Assembly (NCBI GenBank): GCA_035297385.1
Contig: DATGZD010000046.1
Location: 1-55,620, forward strand
Direction of reading: 5' to 3'
DNA from: UBA11855 sp035297385
Lineage (GTDB): Archaea > Thermoproteota > Bathyarchaeia > Bathyarchaeales > Bathycorpusculaceae
DNA length: 55,620 nt
Part shown: piece by piece, positions 16,425 to 25,539 of the stretch
Layout of the letters: every line of letters starts with the position of its first letter
How positions within the stretch are numbered: the first letter of the stretch is position 1
Program-made: the position numbers and the translations under genes
Notes under the pieces: generated by a model
What the model saw: only the letters and a program-made list of their open reading frames with translations
Database searches by the model: none
What the model was told of the DNA's origin: nothing

Positions 16425-17483
16425 TTACTTGAAAAAGGTACCTTTGATTGAATTCTTCAGTTCTGTGAACTGAAGAATTGGGTAGCCTATTATGATTTGG
16501 AACCAAAACGTCAATAACCTTGTTAGGGTAGTAGCTGCTCCTGCAATAACTACCGGCACCCCGTATAATGAGTACAGGTTAATCGTAGTTATTTCAACGG
16601 CGCCAACAGGGAAGCCCGCCGTTATTGTTTCAACTGTTGCTTGAACACAATAGATCAGGGTTAAATCAATTAAGCCTATGCTATTGTAACCTAAGGAATG
16701 GAAAACCAATAGGTATACAAGTAGAGAGAAAAACCAAGCGATTATGGCAAAGATAATTGGTTTGATCAAGTACCTTGGATGTTGCCTGTAGACCCTAAAT
16801 GAATCGCCAAACGATGCGAGAGATCGCGTAATTCTTTCTTTGTCCCGCTCCAGTTTAGTTTGATTCTTCGTGATTACTCTGACTATTCGCATGAGAAAAT
16901 TAACCAGTTTTTCGACTGCGGTATCGCTGAAAGCCAAATAGAAAATAGCACCGACAATGGCTGAAGTTCCAACGACTATGAGGATAAAAAGGCTAACTAG
17001 ATAGAGAGGAATACTTCGTGTGAATAATAGCCAGACAAAACCGATTACTAATCCGCTAGTGTACACAAATGTGCTTAGTATTCGTGAACTGACCACAGGT
17101 GCTGCAGCGATTCCTGCATTGCTTGATGTTTCTTTCTGTGATAGGTAGATTCGAGTGGCTTCACCACAGACTGTCTCGCAGGGTATGACCATCTCAATAA
17201 AATTGCCAATCCAGTTATAAAGAAACAATTTTCTTAGTTTCACTTTTATAGATAGAGGTTTGAGAAGACTATGCCAGATTAAAGAATCAAAGAACACGCT
17301 TAAGACAACTGCTGCAGCTGCGATAGAATAAAATAGGGTATATTGCTCGAGATTTAACCTACTAAGAAAATCGATGAGGGAGCCGATTCCAACGAAGTAT
17401 ACTAGGTATAGAATGAAAGCTATGTTTCCAATGATTATCAGAATAATCGATCTATGCCTACGTATAATGTTCGGTAAATTCAG
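16425..17483 (-). CDS. Lysylphosphatidylglycerol-synthase-type transmembrane flippase family protein, proposed CTG start
   Basis: The protein is a multi-pass membrane protein of the UPF0104 / LPG-synthase transmembrane family. Segments such as NWIGNFIEMVIPCETVCGEATRIY and GFPVGAVEITTINLYSLYG match the family pattern. The lipid or substrate is unknown. The first canonical start, GTG at 17297, lies after an encoded N-terminal membrane helix (residues IILIIIGNIAFILYLVYF) and a following helix, so it would truncate the fold. Between it and an in-frame TGA about 17522 there is no ATG, GTG or TTG. CTG at 17483 would give 352 residues beginning MNLPNIIRRHRS. The exact start is uncertain. Confidence 0.72.
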   Translation of the reverse strand: MNLPNIIRRHRSIILIIIGNIAFILYLVYFVGIGSLIDFLSRLNLEQYTLFYSIAAAAVVLSVFFDSLIWHSLLKPLSIKVKLRKLFLYNWIGNFIEMVIPCETVCGEATRIYLSQKETSSNAGIAAAPVVSSRILSTFVYTSGLVIGFVWLLFTRSIPLYLVSLFILIVVGTSAIVGAIFYLAFSDTAVEKLVNFLMRIVRVITKNQTKLERDKERITRSLASFGDSFRVYRQHPRYLIKPIIFAIIAWFFSLLVYLLVFHSLGYNSIGLIDLTLIYCVQATVETITAGFPVGAVEITTINLYSLYGVPVVIAGAATTLTRLLTFWFQIIIGYPILQFTELKNSIKGTFFK

Positions 17484-17614
17484 GGATTCATACCATCCAG
17501 AAATATCTTCTGAGATTGTAATTCATTATGTTGGCTTGTAAATAGTTATCGCCTAATTTATTGGGAACCCAAGAAACAGATTCTGTTCTATATGAAAAGT
17601 TAATCTTGAGATTA

Positions 17615-17986
17615 TTATTCAGGCTTAAGCTTATACGCTAATCCAGAGAATAAAGCTAAGATTTTGTTTTCCTTACTGACTGTTACACTGTAAACAGAGA
17701 ATGTCTTGCCATCGGAAACCCGGTTTGCTTCAGCCAGTAACGTATCTCCTTCTCCACTTGGTCTAACAAAGTTTATGCTAACTTGAACTGCCACTGCTTT
17801 ATTGGTCCCATAGTTGGTAGCTTCTGCGAAGGCGCAATCGGCTAAGGCAAAGATTACTCCGCCATGCGTAAAGCTATGCCTATTTGTGTGTTCTTTTGTT
17901 ATAATCATGGATAGTTTCGCGTAGCCATCCTTAACGTCGAGAACCCTAACTCCTAACAATTCTCTGAAATGATCATATTTTTCCAT
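17615..17986 (-). CDS. paaI: PaaI-type hotdog thioesterase
   Basis: This 123-residue hotdog-fold protein probably hydrolyses aryl- or acyl-CoA thioesters. It shows the PaaI pattern HSFTHGGVIFALADCAFAEA, in which the HGG and the following aspartate are active-site elements. SINFVRPSGEGDTLLAEA and a typical final strand follow. I chose the ATG at 17986 because a longer frame adds only seven unsupported residues. It overlaps livM by 14 bases and so ends the transport and aryl-CoA cluster. Its place beside a phenylacetate-CoA ligase supports a role in recycling CoA from aryl-CoA esters. Confidence 0.87.
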   Translation of the reverse strand: MEKYDHFRELLGVRVLDVKDGYAKLSMIITKEHTNRHSFTHGGVIFALADCAFAEATNYGTNKAVAVQVSINFVRPSGEGDTLLAEANRVSDGKTFSVYSVTVSKENKILALFSGLAYKLKPE

Positions 17987-19004
17987 TGAGTTTCGCCTTA
18001 GAAGCATCCTCTCGAAGATACTTGTATCCTTTCTGGAGCAGAGAAGTTATACCTTTAGGGAGAAAAATCACGACAAGGATCAGGAATAAGCCTAACCCAA
18101 GCATGCGTAACGGTGGACCAACGTTACTCACACCTGGAAAAAGCGGACCTAATACTTGAAGGTACCTGTCAGTGTAGGGCAAGAATGAATTGATGGCGAC
18201 AATTATGATTGACCCAATGATGGGGCCTTCCATCGTGCCTAATCCACCGATTACACTCATCATGAGTGGCAAGAAAGAATTAGACGGCTCAAAAATTGAA
18301 TTCTGAACAAATAATGTAGTTTCTGCATAAAGTCCACCCGCCAAACCTGCAAAAAAAGTGCTGATAACAAAAGCCAAAAGTCTGTACTTTGCAGTATTAA
18401 TGCCAACCATTCTAGCTTCGAGCTCGTTATCATGTATAGCTTTGAAGGCTAAACCTAATTTAGATTTCATTATGAAGAAAATTGCCAACATAGACACTGA
18501 GACAACGATTAGTACTGCGTAAAAGAAGGGGAGTACTTGTGGGGCTATGGCAGGTGTGGGGAATCCAGTCACGCCTCCAAAAATATGATCGAATTGAACC
18601 ATAATTGCAACAATAATTACAGAAAACCCAAAAGTAACCATTGCCAGAAACCATGCTTTTAATCTTACGCATGCAAGTCCAATTAGAAAACCAATACCTG
18701 CAGATAATAAACTACCAAGGAAGAGTCCCACGATTGGAGGCAAACCTGTCCTTATTGCGATCAAGGCTGAGGCAAAGCCACCTATTCCTAAGAACGCTGC
18801 GTGACCTAACGATCCCTGCCCTGAAGAGGCTAATAGGTTCCAACTTGCAGCATAAAGCGAAAAAATAATCATCAATGTGAAGACTTGACCGACAATATAA
18901 TCACTCCTGATCAAAAGAGGTAGAACAGCCAATATGGCAAGAACAATCAGCGCATAATAGAATTTTTTGGATCGAGGAATTGAAAACCTTATTCTGTCTT
19001 CCAT
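17973..19004 (-). CDS. livM: Branched-chain amino acid ABC transporter permease LivM
   Basis: LivM is one of the two inner-membrane permeases of a HAAT-type amino acid importer. The 343-residue protein has about ten hydrophobic segments. Its signatures are SGQGSLGHAAFLGIGGF and the cytoplasmic coupling stretch KSKLGLAFKAIHDNELEARMVGIN, followed by SFFAGLAGGLYA. It follows livH with no gap. In this cluster the substrate could be aromatic rather than branched amino acids, which is inference from the adjacent iorAB and paaK. Confidence 0.93.
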   Translation of the reverse strand: MEDRIRFSIPRSKKFYYALIVLAILAVLPLLIRSDYIVGQVFTLMIIFSLYAASWNLLASSGQGSLGHAAFLGIGGFASALIAIRTGLPPIVGLFLGSLLSAGIGFLIGLACVRLKAWFLAMVTFGFSVIIVAIMVQFDHIFGGVTGFPTPAIAPQVLPFFYAVLIVVSVSMLAIFFIMKSKLGLAFKAIHDNELEARMVGINTAKYRLLAFVISTFFAGLAGGLYAETTLFVQNSIFEPSNSFLPLMMSVIGGLGTMEGPIIGSIIIVAINSFLPYTDRYLQVLGPLFPGVSNVGPPLRMLGLGLFLILVVIFLPKGITSLLQKGYKYLREDASKAKLNGKI

Positions 19005-19889
19005 TTATTCACCCTTTTCACCAAAAATACCTGTAGGTCTAACTACCAATACTGCGATTAACAGGATGAATGCGATTGCATCTTGCCATGTTCCTATACC
19101 ACCAGACAAGTAAACTGTCATATTTTCAGCTATGCCGTAAAGTAAACCTCCAACAATTGCGCCTGGTATACTTCCTAGTCCGCCCAAGATTATTATTGCA
19201 AACGCTTTGATTGTTGGCAGGGCTCCAATAGTTGGGTAAAAAGGAAAAAGAATTCCATACAATGCGCCCGACGCACCAGCCAGGGCTGCGCCTATGGCAA
19301 AAGTAAAAAGATAGATCTTGTTGACATTTATGCCCATAAGCTTGGAGGCATCGCTCTTCTGGCTAGTTGCTCTCATCGCCAGCCCAATCTTAGTCTTCTT
19401 TGTTAACAGTGTCAACCCAACGAGTATTCCTGCCACAATCGCTACAGCAAGAATTCTATCATATCCTATTGCAATCTCACCTAACGCAAGGTTAAGACCG
19501 CTAAGAGGGCTCGGAATCCGAATGTTGTAGTTGTTTACCCACAACAGTGTGGCAAGATTTTCGAACAAGTAGATTAGTCCTAGGCTAATGAAAATCTCAT
19601 TAAGTTTATCCGTCCCCCGAACCTTACCAAAAGCATATCTCTCTAAGAGAACTCCTATAAACGCTACTGAAGCCATAGCGACAAGAAGTGAAACGTAAGG
19701 ATTCATGCCTGCAATAGTTGTTACCTCATAAGCTACGAAAGCACCAACCATTAATAGTTGACCATGAGCAAAATTGACTAGTTTCATGACTCCAAAAATA
19801 AGGTTCAATCCTGTGGCTAAGAGAATATAGATACAGCCAGTCGCAATTCCAAAGAGTAATGCCTGAGCGAGTCCAGCAAGGGTTATCAT
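19005..19889 (-). CDS. livH: Branched-chain amino acid ABC transporter permease LivH
   Basis: LivH is the partner permease of LivM. The 294-residue protein begins with a hydrophobic segment and shows LATGLNLIFGVMKLVNFAHGQLLM near the N-terminus. The coupling stretch TKIGLAMRATSQKSDASKLMGIN follows, then a C-terminal GLGSIPGAIVGGLLYG. All are standard for the family. It starts with ATG and lies about 100 bases after the binding-protein gene. Confidence 0.93.
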   Translation of the reverse strand: MITLAGLAQALLFGIATGCIYILLATGLNLIFGVMKLVNFAHGQLLMVGAFVAYEVTTIAGMNPYVSLLVAMASVAFIGVLLERYAFGKVRGTDKLNEIFISLGLIYLFENLATLLWVNNYNIRIPSPLSGLNLALGEIAIGYDRILAVAIVAGILVGLTLLTKKTKIGLAMRATSQKSDASKLMGINVNKIYLFTFAIGAALAGASGALYGILFPFYPTIGALPTIKAFAIIILGGLGSIPGAIVGGLLYGIAENMTVYLSGGIGTWQDAIAFILLIAVLVVRPTGIFGEKGE

Positions 19890-19995
19890 TCAGAGTCAGC
19901 TTCACGTATTGTCTCATAATTGCTATTTAAAACATACGTGAAAAGTGAGAAAAGAAAGAAAAGATTGTGATGAGAAGTTTAAAGGCTCATGGAGT

Positions 19996-21366
19996 TTATG
20001 GGCTTCCAGGCTGATAGTCTGGAGGTAGGGCAAAGTCTGCTTGTTTGAAGGAGCTTATTCCAGGCGCGCGCGCGGCTATAGATTCAGGATAGACTACGTA
20101 AGGTTTTAGTGTTGAAGTGTTTGAGTCCCAGATCAGTTGTTCAATAAATGTTCTTGGTAAAATCTCATGATAGTTGGCTCCTGTGCTGAAAGTTATCCTT
20201 TGGTTCTCCATTATTAGTAGACTTTGTGGCATGTTTGTGTTTTCTATAGCATTTCTAATGCTTGGTTTGCTTAATGTCCCTGCCAGTTCAATAGCATTTT
20301 TGTAGATGTAGACTGCATCATAAGTGTCAGCACCCAACATTCCAGGAACTTTGCCACCGAATTTTGCTTTATAATCTTGGACGTACGTTCCAACTTTTGG
20401 CAGATACCATGTGCTTCCCTGCCATTGTGTAGCAATTTTTGACTCCAATATCTGGAAGTTACCAGTCTGTCCCAAAAGCGAATAGTATTGTGGGTCTTCA
20501 CATATTTCAACACCAATGTAGATTGATTTTAAGCCAACATCATTTATTCCCTCTTTAATCGCTTCAGATGTGTCAGCGATGAACCCTGCAATGTAAACTG
20601 CATCCGGTTTGCTCTCTTTGACTGAAAGTAGTTGTGATTGAAATGATGTAGCCGTAGTCGCATACGATACGTTTGCCACAACGTCAATAGGCAAGTTATC
20701 GGATGAGATTATGCTTGAGGTGACATCTTTTACGCCTCTTCCATAGCCGTCATCGCGATATAGAACTGCAAGTCTAATGTTTCTGTTTGGAGCAGCGAGA
20801 GGTTTTACACTGTCTGACAAGAAGTGGGCAACTGTTGTGCTGTAGTCCGAAATTGTTGTGCAGTAATGGAACATGTAGCTCATTCCCTCAGTATCATTAA
20901 TGTATAATGGATTATCTGTAGGCAAATTCCCTCGTCTAGTTACAAGGTTTAATGATGCGCCAGTTATGATGTAAGGAACATGGTTCTGAATTGCTGGAAT
21001 TTGGCCATTTAGGGTGCCTCCTGTTGTGGCACCGCCTATGAGGATATCTACGCCTTGATCTTTAATTGCTCGAGTCACTGGACCAGCCGTGTTACCCGCT
21101 GCATCATCAACTGTATCAACAAGTACCAACTCCATTTTCAAGTTTTTGCCTAAATCTTTAACGTAAACACCACCGGCAGCGTTGATTTCATCAATTGCAA
21201 GTTGAGCTGCACGATCAATATCTTGTCCTTCTGCAGTCTGCATGCCTGCAACTACCCCAATTTTAATTGTCTGACTTGAACCAAATATGTTCAATTGCCA
21301 TAATGCGACGAATGCAGCGACGACAATGATTACTATTGCTATTAGTGCAATTATTCTCTTATTCAT
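19996..21366 (-). CDS. livK: Substrate-binding protein of amino acid ABC transporter (LivK type)
   Basis: This 456-residue exported solute-binding protein has an N-terminal membrane anchor or signal segment (about residues 4-26, IIALIAIVIIVVAAFVALW) with no lipobox cysteine. The periplasmic-binding-protein type I fold follows. IKIGVVAGMQTAEGQDI and AAQLAIDEINAAGG are the typical first strand and helix. It captures the amino acid outside the cell for LivHMGF. A GAGGAG ribosome-binding site lies eight bases before the ATG. Confidence 0.92.
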   Translation of the reverse strand: MNKRIIALIAIVIIVVAAFVALWQLNIFGSSQTIKIGVVAGMQTAEGQDIDRAAQLAIDEINAAGGVYVKDLGKNLKMELVLVDTVDDAAGNTAGPVTRAIKDQGVDILIGGATTGGTLNGQIPAIQNHVPYIITGASLNLVTRRGNLPTDNPLYINDTEGMSYMFHYCTTISDYSTTVAHFLSDSVKPLAAPNRNIRLAVLYRDDGYGRGVKDVTSSIISSDNLPIDVVANVSYATTATSFQSQLLSVKESKPDAVYIAGFIADTSEAIKEGINDVGLKSIYIGVEICEDPQYYSLLGQTGNFQILESKIATQWQGSTWYLPKVGTYVQDYKAKFGGKVPGMLGADTYDAVYIYKNAIELAGTLSKPSIRNAIENTNMPQSLLIMENQRITFSTGANYHEILPRTFIEQLIWDSNTSTLKPYVVYPESIAARAPGISSFKQADFALPPDYQPGSP

Positions 21367-21397
21367 CTTGTATTCTCCTCTTTTTTCTTTACACTTG

Positions 21398-21416
21398 ATA
21401 TAAAACCGTTTATAAG
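21398..21416 (-). promoter_or_regulatory. livK: Internal promoter for livK
   Basis: On the minus strand, two TATA-like boxes, CTTATAAA (21409-21416) and TTTTATAT (21398-21405), lie 35-50 bases before the livK ATG. The first would give a leader of about 20 bases that just contains the ribosome-binding site. This suggests extra transcription of livKHM inside the cluster, as expected for an abundant binding protein. Confidence 0.5.
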
Positions 21417-21417
21417 A

Positions 21418-22011
21418 CTATCCTATTTTTACAGTCTCTCTGCCCAGTTGGAATGCTTCGAGATTTATCTTTACATATTTTTCCTTGAATCTGCCACAGA
21501 TTGCTTTCTCAAAAGATTCCTGTCTTATAGGCGTTTCTGGGAGCGCAGATAATGCCCCAAGTAAAATGGTGTTTACGACAAGCAAATTTCCAAGTTTAGT
21601 AGCAATACCTAAAGCATCTATTTCGTAAACGGTACAAGCAGTTTGATGTATCATCTCAGACAATTGTTGTTGAGTTACATGTTTGCTTGAGGAATCCTGA
21701 CTAACACTTGGTGGAAGGTACTTATTATTGACAATTATAGTGCCCTCTTTCTTTAACATTGATAGATTTCGTGCTGCCTCGAGCATTTCAAAACCCAACA
21801 AAATATCAGCTTTGCCACGCTCAATTAAGGGCGCTTCAACTTTGTCACCAAGTCTTGCGTGAGCGGTTATAGAGCCGCCTCTTTGAGCCATTCCGTGAAC
21901 TTCAGCTTTGGCTACATCAAAGCCATCAATAAGGGCTGCTTCACAAAAAATATCACTTAAGGCAACAACTCCTTGTCCACCGACGCCACAGAAGACTACA
22001 TCAAGCTTCAC
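21418..22011 (-). CDS. iorB: Indolepyruvate ferredoxin oxidoreductase beta subunit
   Basis: IorB is the small subunit (gamma domain of the pyruvate:ferredoxin oxidoreductase superfamily). With IorA it oxidatively decarboxylates aryl-pyruvates to aryl-acetyl-CoA, reducing ferredoxin. The 197-residue protein shows GVGGQGVVALSDIFCEA at residues 8-24 and the MAQRGGSITAHARLGD motif around 41-56, both typical. Its GTG start overlaps the final base of iorA. Confidence 0.92.
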   Translation of the reverse strand: MKLDVVFCGVGGQGVVALSDIFCEAALIDGFDVAKAEVHGMAQRGGSITAHARLGDKVEAPLIERGKADILLGFEMLEAARNLSMLKKEGTIIVNNKYLPPSVSQDSSSKHVTQQQLSEMIHQTACTVYEIDALGIATKLGNLLVVNTILLGALSALPETPIRQESFEKAICGRFKEKYVKINLEAFQLGRETVKIG

Positions 22012-24197
22012 TAAGCAGTGCTCCTTATGGCTTTAAAAGGACATATTTGTTCACAGACACCACAACCATAACACAAGGTAACATCAATTTCTGCGCGTTC
22101 TGAACCCAGCGAAATCGCTGGACAACCATACGCTTCAACGCAGACACCACATTTATTGCACTCTTTCAGGACTTCACGAACCTTACCTCTCTCAATTTTG
22201 AGTGGACAGGGGCGTTCAGCAATTACAACCGAAGGGCCACTGTACTCTAGCATCTCTCGAAGAACCGTTGTTGTCCGTTTCAAGTCATATGGATCAACAA
22301 CTTCTACTTTTTCTATGCCCAGGCTTCTTGCGATATCTTTGAGACTAACTATTTTGGTTGTTTCACCCATCAAGTTTTTGCCTGAACCTGGCGTTGGTTG
22401 ATGTCCAGTCATCGCTACGACATGATTATCCATAATTATTACACAGACGTTTGATTTATTGTAAACAATATTTAGGAGCCCAGGCATGCCTGCATGGAAA
22501 AAAGTTGAGTCTCCAATAACGGCGAACACTTTTTCTTTTACACCAGCATGAATCATACCGGCAGCTTGAGAAATACCAGCACCCATACAAAGACAAGTTT
22601 GAACTGCATTAACGGGTGGTAAGCATCCTAGCGTGTAACAACCTATGTCACCTGTGACTACTTTATCGGTGGTTTTGCCTTTGTAACTTAATGCACCCTC
22701 AGGACACCATTGTACACATTCAGGTGCGCCCTCACATGTATCGCATAGCATAGCTTTTCGTGTTTCAGGATGCAATGTTATGGCTCCATACTGACAGGGA
22801 GAGATACACCATCCACAGCCATCACATTTTTCCTCGTCAACTTTTACTATGCCACTTTCAGTTTGTCTTAGAGCATCCTTTGGACAAGCCGCAACACATA
22901 GCGCGTCTTTGCAAGTTCTGCAAGTTACAGCGATATTTGATAACGGGTTGAGCCTTATAGCTCGAATCCTTGATTTGACTGGATTAAATGTTTTCTCTTT
23001 CTCAACTGAACAAGCATACTCACAGATGTTGCAACCGATGCATCTATCTGGGTCACAATCAACGAACTGACTAACTGTGTTTAAGGCATAATAGAATGCA
23101 CGATGTGCACAACCTGGACACAGTGTTGGCGGGCGAGGAGGCAAATCGAGTTTTACCATCGGTTTTGCTTTCTCGCAAAAACCTAAACTTGCAAATGCAT
23201 TCCTAATTACATCAGGCGTGAATTCTCCAATTTCCTCCAATCCAAGTTCTTCTTTTCCCATTATTTCTGTGGAAAAACTATGTAGATTGTTTTCAACAAA
23301 AGGTCGAAGTTCTTCAACCACAATCAACTTTTTGACTTGGGAGGCAAAATTTCTTACAATCTCTGCAGGGAATGGATAGACAAACCCCAGTTTTAGCCAT
23401 GAAAAGTCGTTTGCATTCAAGATTGATCTTGCGTAGTAGTATCCTATGCCGCTGCCTATTATTCCAATTTCTTTGTTGTTATTCTCGCAATGGTTGAAGG
23501 GTGAGTATTCGACCAGCTTGCTAGCTTTTTCAAATTTCTCTTTTAGAATTCGGTGCTGGCGAATCGCATTCTGTGGTACCATGACCCATTTCGAACATTT
23601 TTTGTCGAAATCACCCGCTCTTTTACGTTTAGAAATCTGCTTTACTCTTACTCTTGCTTTACTATGAGCCACACGCGTCGTCAAGCGAACGATTATTGGC
23701 AGTTTTAGTTTCTCGCTTAGATCAAAAGCTTCTCGTGTCATATCTAATGCTTCTTGTGGATTCCCCGCATCAAACAACGGAATGTTCGAGTGTAAGGCAA
23801 AGTATCTTGTATCTTGCTCATTTTGGCTACTGTGCATGCCGGGATCATCACAAACTGCAATTACCAATCCGCCTTCAACGCCAGTGTAGGCTAACGTCAT
23901 CGCCGCATCTGCAGCCACGTTTAAGCCAACATGCTTCATGGAGACTATACTTCTAACGCCACTCATTGAAGCTCCAGCAGCCACCTCCATTGCAACAATT
24001 TCGTTTATGCTCCATTCTACATAAACATCGAATTCTTTAGCTGCTTCTGAGAGAGTCTCCAGAATCTCTGTGGCAGGAGTTCCTGGGTAGGATGCCGCTA
24101 CTTTGACGCCTGCTTCCAAAGCACCTCTTGCAACTGCTTCGTCGCCGTTAAGTAAGAAAAAATTGAGGTTGTTTGCGGTGGATCTTGGAGCCATCAC
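22011..24197 (-). CDS. iorA: Indolepyruvate ferredoxin oxidoreductase alpha subunit with an internal polyferredoxin insertion
   Basis: IorA carries the pyrimidine- and thiamine-diphosphate-binding domains of the enzyme. The N-terminal part (ALEAGVKVAASYPGTPATEI) and the TPP domain (GDIGCYTLGCLPPVNAV, then IGDSTFFHAGMPGLLNIVYN) are normal. The usual C-terminal two-cluster ferredoxin (CNKCGVCVEAYGCP and CYGCGVCEQICP) occupies about 664-728. Unusually, residues about 376-512 are inserted between LCPGCAHRAFYYALNTV and VVTGDIGCY. They contain four cysteine motifs of the HycB/CooF four-cluster type: CIGCNICEYAC, CRTCKDALCVAACP, CDGCGWCISPC and CDTCEGAPECVQWCP. The protein would hold six [4Fe-4S] clusters. 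At 728 residues it is about 100 longer than usual. Confidence 0.92.
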   Translation of the reverse strand: MMAPRSTANNLNFFLLNGDEAVARGALEAGVKVAASYPGTPATEILETLSEAAKEFDVYVEWSINEIVAMEVAAGASMSGVRSIVSMKHVGLNVAADAAMTLAYTGVEGGLVIAVCDDPGMHSSQNEQDTRYFALHSNIPLFDAGNPQEALDMTREAFDLSEKLKLPIIVRLTTRVAHSKARVRVKQISKRKRAGDFDKKCSKWVMVPQNAIRQHRILKEKFEKASKLVEYSPFNHCENNNKEIGIIGSGIGYYYARSILNANDFSWLKLGFVYPFPAEIVRNFASQVKKLIVVEELRPFVENNLHSFSTEIMGKEELGLEEIGEFTPDVIRNAFASLGFCEKAKPMVKLDLPPRPPTLCPGCAHRAFYYALNTVSQFVDCDPDRCIGCNICEYACSVEKEKTFNPVKSRIRAIRLNPLSNIAVTCRTCKDALCVAACPKDALRQTESGIVKVDEEKCDGCGWCISPCQYGAITLHPETRKAMLCDTCEGAPECVQWCPEGALSYKGKTTDKVVTGDIGCYTLGCLPPVNAVQTCLCMGAGISQAAGMIHAGVKEKVFAVIGDSTFFHAGMPGLLNIVYNKSNVCVIIMDNHVVAMTGHQPTPGSGKNLMGETTKIVSLKDIARSLGIEKVEVVDPYDLKRTTTVLREMLEYSGPSVVIAERPCPLKIERGKVREVLKECNKCGVCVEAYGCPAISLGSERAEIDVTLCYGCGVCEQICPFKAIRSTA

Positions 24198-24208
24198 TAT
24201 TTTTTCCT

Positions 24209-25525
24209 TTAAGTCTTGCCTGCGCGTAGGTCTAGAACTCTCTTCGCTTTTCCTTCAGTTCGTGGAATTTCGCCAGGTTTCAAGAGTTCAAGGTCTGGAC
24301 ATAATCCTGTAATGTTATGTATCTTTTCGAGGATTCTTCGCCTCAAATCATTCAAATCCATTTTCGGATTTTTGTCAGTAGCCTCAGCTAGTTCAACTTT
24401 AACCGTGAAAGTATCTAAGGCCCCTGGTCGATCTAAGACGATTAGGTATTGTAAGGCTAGTTCGGGAAAACCCATAATTGCATATTCAATCTGTGATGGA
24501 AAAACATTGACACCTTTGATTTTGAGCATGTCATCGGATCTGCCGCTAACACGGAGCATCCTAGCATGTGTCCTACCACATTCACATTTTTCTTTATCTA
24601 AGACTGATATGTCTCTGGTCCTGTAACGTAGGACCGGTAGCCCTGTTTTTGTGAGAGACGTGAACACTAGTTCGCCTTCCTCGCCTGCTGGCAAGACTTC
24701 ACCGGTTTTTGGATTAATGGTTTCTACTAAGAAATGGTCTTCCCAGATGTGTAATCCTTTATGAGCATTGCATTCGATGGAGACGCCTGGACCACACAAC
24801 TCAGTCAACCCGTAGACGTCAAACGCTTCAATGCCAAGTTCAAGCTGTACTCGTTCACGTATTCTTTCTGACCATGGTTCAGCGCCAAAGAGGCCAAGTC
24901 TTAGTTTGAGTTCTGCACGTGGATTGATATGTTCAGTACACATAGTTTCTGCAAGATAGACTGCAAAGCTTGGTGTACAGCATAGGACGGTCGTGCCTAA
25001 GTCTTTCATTAATTTAATCTGTCGTTGCGTCATACCTGCACTCGCAGGAACGATTGTTGCTCCAAGACCTTGCGCACCGTAGTGAAAACCTAATCCACCA
25101 GTAAATAAGCCATAGCCATAAGCGATTTGAACCACATCATTGTCTCGGACACCAGCCGTATAAAGCGACCTCGTCATGAGTTCTTGCCAGACTGCTAGAT
25201 CCTCTTTTGTATAAGCTCCAACAACTGGATTGCCCGTGGTTCCGCTTGAAGAATGAATCTCAACAATCTTGTCAGGATCCACCGTCAACATCCCTAATGG
25301 ATAATTATCTCTGAAATCATTCTTAACGGTAAATGGGATTTTTTGTATATCTTTCAAACTCTTAATATCATCTGGCTTTAAACCTGCTAAATCAAATCTT
25401 TTCTTATAGAAAGGTGAATTCTGATAGCAGAACTTTACTTTATCTTTCAAGAGTTGAAGTTGTGTTTTCTCCAATTCAGTTCTTGGTATAGTCTCAATTT
25501 TTTGATTCCAGTACATCTCAGACAT
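24209..25525 (-). CDS. paaK: Phenylacetate-CoA ligase PaaK
   Basis: PaaK is an AMP-forming ligase that activates phenylacetate or related aryl acids with ATP and CoA. The 438-residue protein has the usual length. The AMP-binding motif SSSGTTGNPVVGAYT is at about residues 93-107, YGYGLFTGGLGFHYGAQ lies around 137-153, and VYGLTELCGPGVS and the C-terminal GRSDDMLKIKGVNVFPSQIE are present. It sits between livF and iorA in the same cluster. It could work forward on imported aryl acids, or link the IOR product to the free acid. Confidence 0.93.
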   Translation of the reverse strand: MSEMYWNQKIETIPRTELEKTQLQLLKDKVKFCYQNSPFYKKRFDLAGLKPDDIKSLKDIQKIPFTVKNDFRDNYPLGMLTVDPDKIVEIHSSSGTTGNPVVGAYTKEDLAVWQELMTRSLYTAGVRDNDVVQIAYGYGLFTGGLGFHYGAQGLGATIVPASAGMTQRQIKLMKDLGTTVLCCTPSFAVYLAETMCTEHINPRAELKLRLGLFGAEPWSERIRERVQLELGIEAFDVYGLTELCGPGVSIECNAHKGLHIWEDHFLVETINPKTGEVLPAGEEGELVFTSLTKTGLPVLRYRTRDISVLDKEKCECGRTHARMLRVSGRSDDMLKIKGVNVFPSQIEYAIMGFPELALQYLIVLDRPGALDTFTVKVELAEATDKNPKMDLNDLRRRILEKIHNITGLCPDLELLKPGEIPRTEGKAKRVLDLRAGKT

Positions 25526-25539
25526 ATCGCAAAGCCTCT

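Noticed and set aside
20060..20075. GCGCGCGC run in livK as another copy of the GC motif
   Set aside because: It lies inside coding sequence (Ala-Arg-Ala codons) and lacks the ACTA flank shared by the two intergenic copies.
23654..23956. 100-residue plus-strand frame inside iorA
   Set aside because: It is antisense to conserved IorA sequence and has no domain or regulatory signals.
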